A DNA stretch of 64,000 bases, from contig CM034413.1 in the NCBI GenBank assembly GCA_019925095.2, forward strand, positions 935,001-999,000. Reading direction: 5' to 3'. The translations under genes and the position numbers were made by a program. Source of the stretch: Dendrolimus kikuchii (Eukaryota; Arthropoda; Insecta; Lepidoptera; Lasiocampidae). Below are positions 63,758 through 64,000 of the stretch, piece after piece (position 1 is the stretch's first letter; every line of letters begins with the position of its first letter). The notes under the pieces were generated by a model. That model made no database searches and was not told the DNA's origin. It saw nothing but the letters and a program-made list of their open reading frames with translations.

Positions 63758-64000
63758 CTCCGGTGGTTCGGGCATGTGGAAAGAATGCATGATGAAAGAA
63801 TGACTAAACAGATATACAATGCAAAAGTGAATGGATGCAGAAGTCGTGGAAGGCCACGACACAACTTCCATGATCAAATTGATCGTGTACTAGCGGAGGG
63901 TGATGTCAGGGGCCTTAAGAACAGACGAGTGTGCATGACACGAGTTATGAATGTCAAAGAAGCAAGTGAGGTGTGTAAGAATGGACCTAAATGGCGCTCT
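63758..64000 (+). mobile_element. LINE-T copy, runs off the window
   Basis: Starts at ccggtggttcgggcatg; the frame WFGHVERMHDERMTKQIYN to VCKNGPKWRS is open to the edge. Confidence 0.85.

Overview
The window looks like a piece of an insect nuclear genome, most likely a moth or butterfly. It is AT-rich and built almost entirely of transposable elements of kinds common in Lepidoptera: CTAGT-ended Helitrons, short SINE-like elements, tetranucleotide-tailed LINEs, Penelope-like elements and BEL/Pao retrotransposons. I found no host protein-coding gene and no working RNA gene. The only tRNA-like sequence (18422-18493) is defective. The species call is an inference from repeat types, not from a diagnostic gene.

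Layout. 1-1456: the 3' end of a retroelement encoding a superfamily-1 helicase of the (+)RNA-virus type; three more 3' ends of what appears to be the same family lie at 25373-25648, 33999-34440 and 62440-62900. 1.4-9.5 kb: mixed LINE, SINE and MITE debris, with a patchwork duplication at 6.1-6.8 kb. 9673-10781: a hAT element holding a transposase C-terminus and a nested Penelope-like element. 12023-12934: an ATCGAT-rich hAT-like MITE. 14.7-19.2 kb: a solo LTR, a second Penelope copy, a 92-bp-arm foldback, the tRNA-Lys-like sequence and a Harbinger-like MITE. 19848-21448: a TIR element with repeated ACGGTA motifs and three nested insertions. 22-31.8 kb: SINE clusters and LTR copies. 31.8-32.4 kb: an ORF that may be the restriction-like nuclease end of a retroelement. 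37.2-38.2 kb: a three-unit tandem array. 41560-43528: an internally deleted BEL/Pao element with matching LTRs and a 5-bp target duplication. 47.5-49.8 kb: jockey-like LINE ends. 51.6-52.6 kb: an LTR with a nested Penelope. 52726-59295: a nearly complete BEL/Pao element with one uninterrupted 1770-codon gag-pol ORF. 59.3-64 kb: more SINE, LINE, Helitron and LTR pieces.

Family labels used below. LINE-T: non-LTR element with a (TATG)n 3' tail, about 18 copies. SINE-A: about 340 bp, ending gcaataaa(A)n, about 20 copies. SINE-T: tRNA-like head with GGTTCGATCC. SINE-G: shorter family with GGGTTCGATGCC. LTR-AT: an LTR beginning TGTTACGA, ending TCGTAACA and sitting in ATAT. PLE: Penelope-like. HEL1 and HEL2: two Helitron families. 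ACC: an unclassified repeat starting accgacttc. Strand is the sense strand of the element; for SINE-A it is the strand carrying the A-tail.

How the parts relate. The window records repeated cycles of insertion into older insertions. Target-site duplications visible by eye date events relative to each other: for example, LINE-T sits inside a hAT MITE, an LTR, a Harbinger MITE and a tandem array. Only the BEL/Pao element at 52.7-59.3 kb looks recently active.
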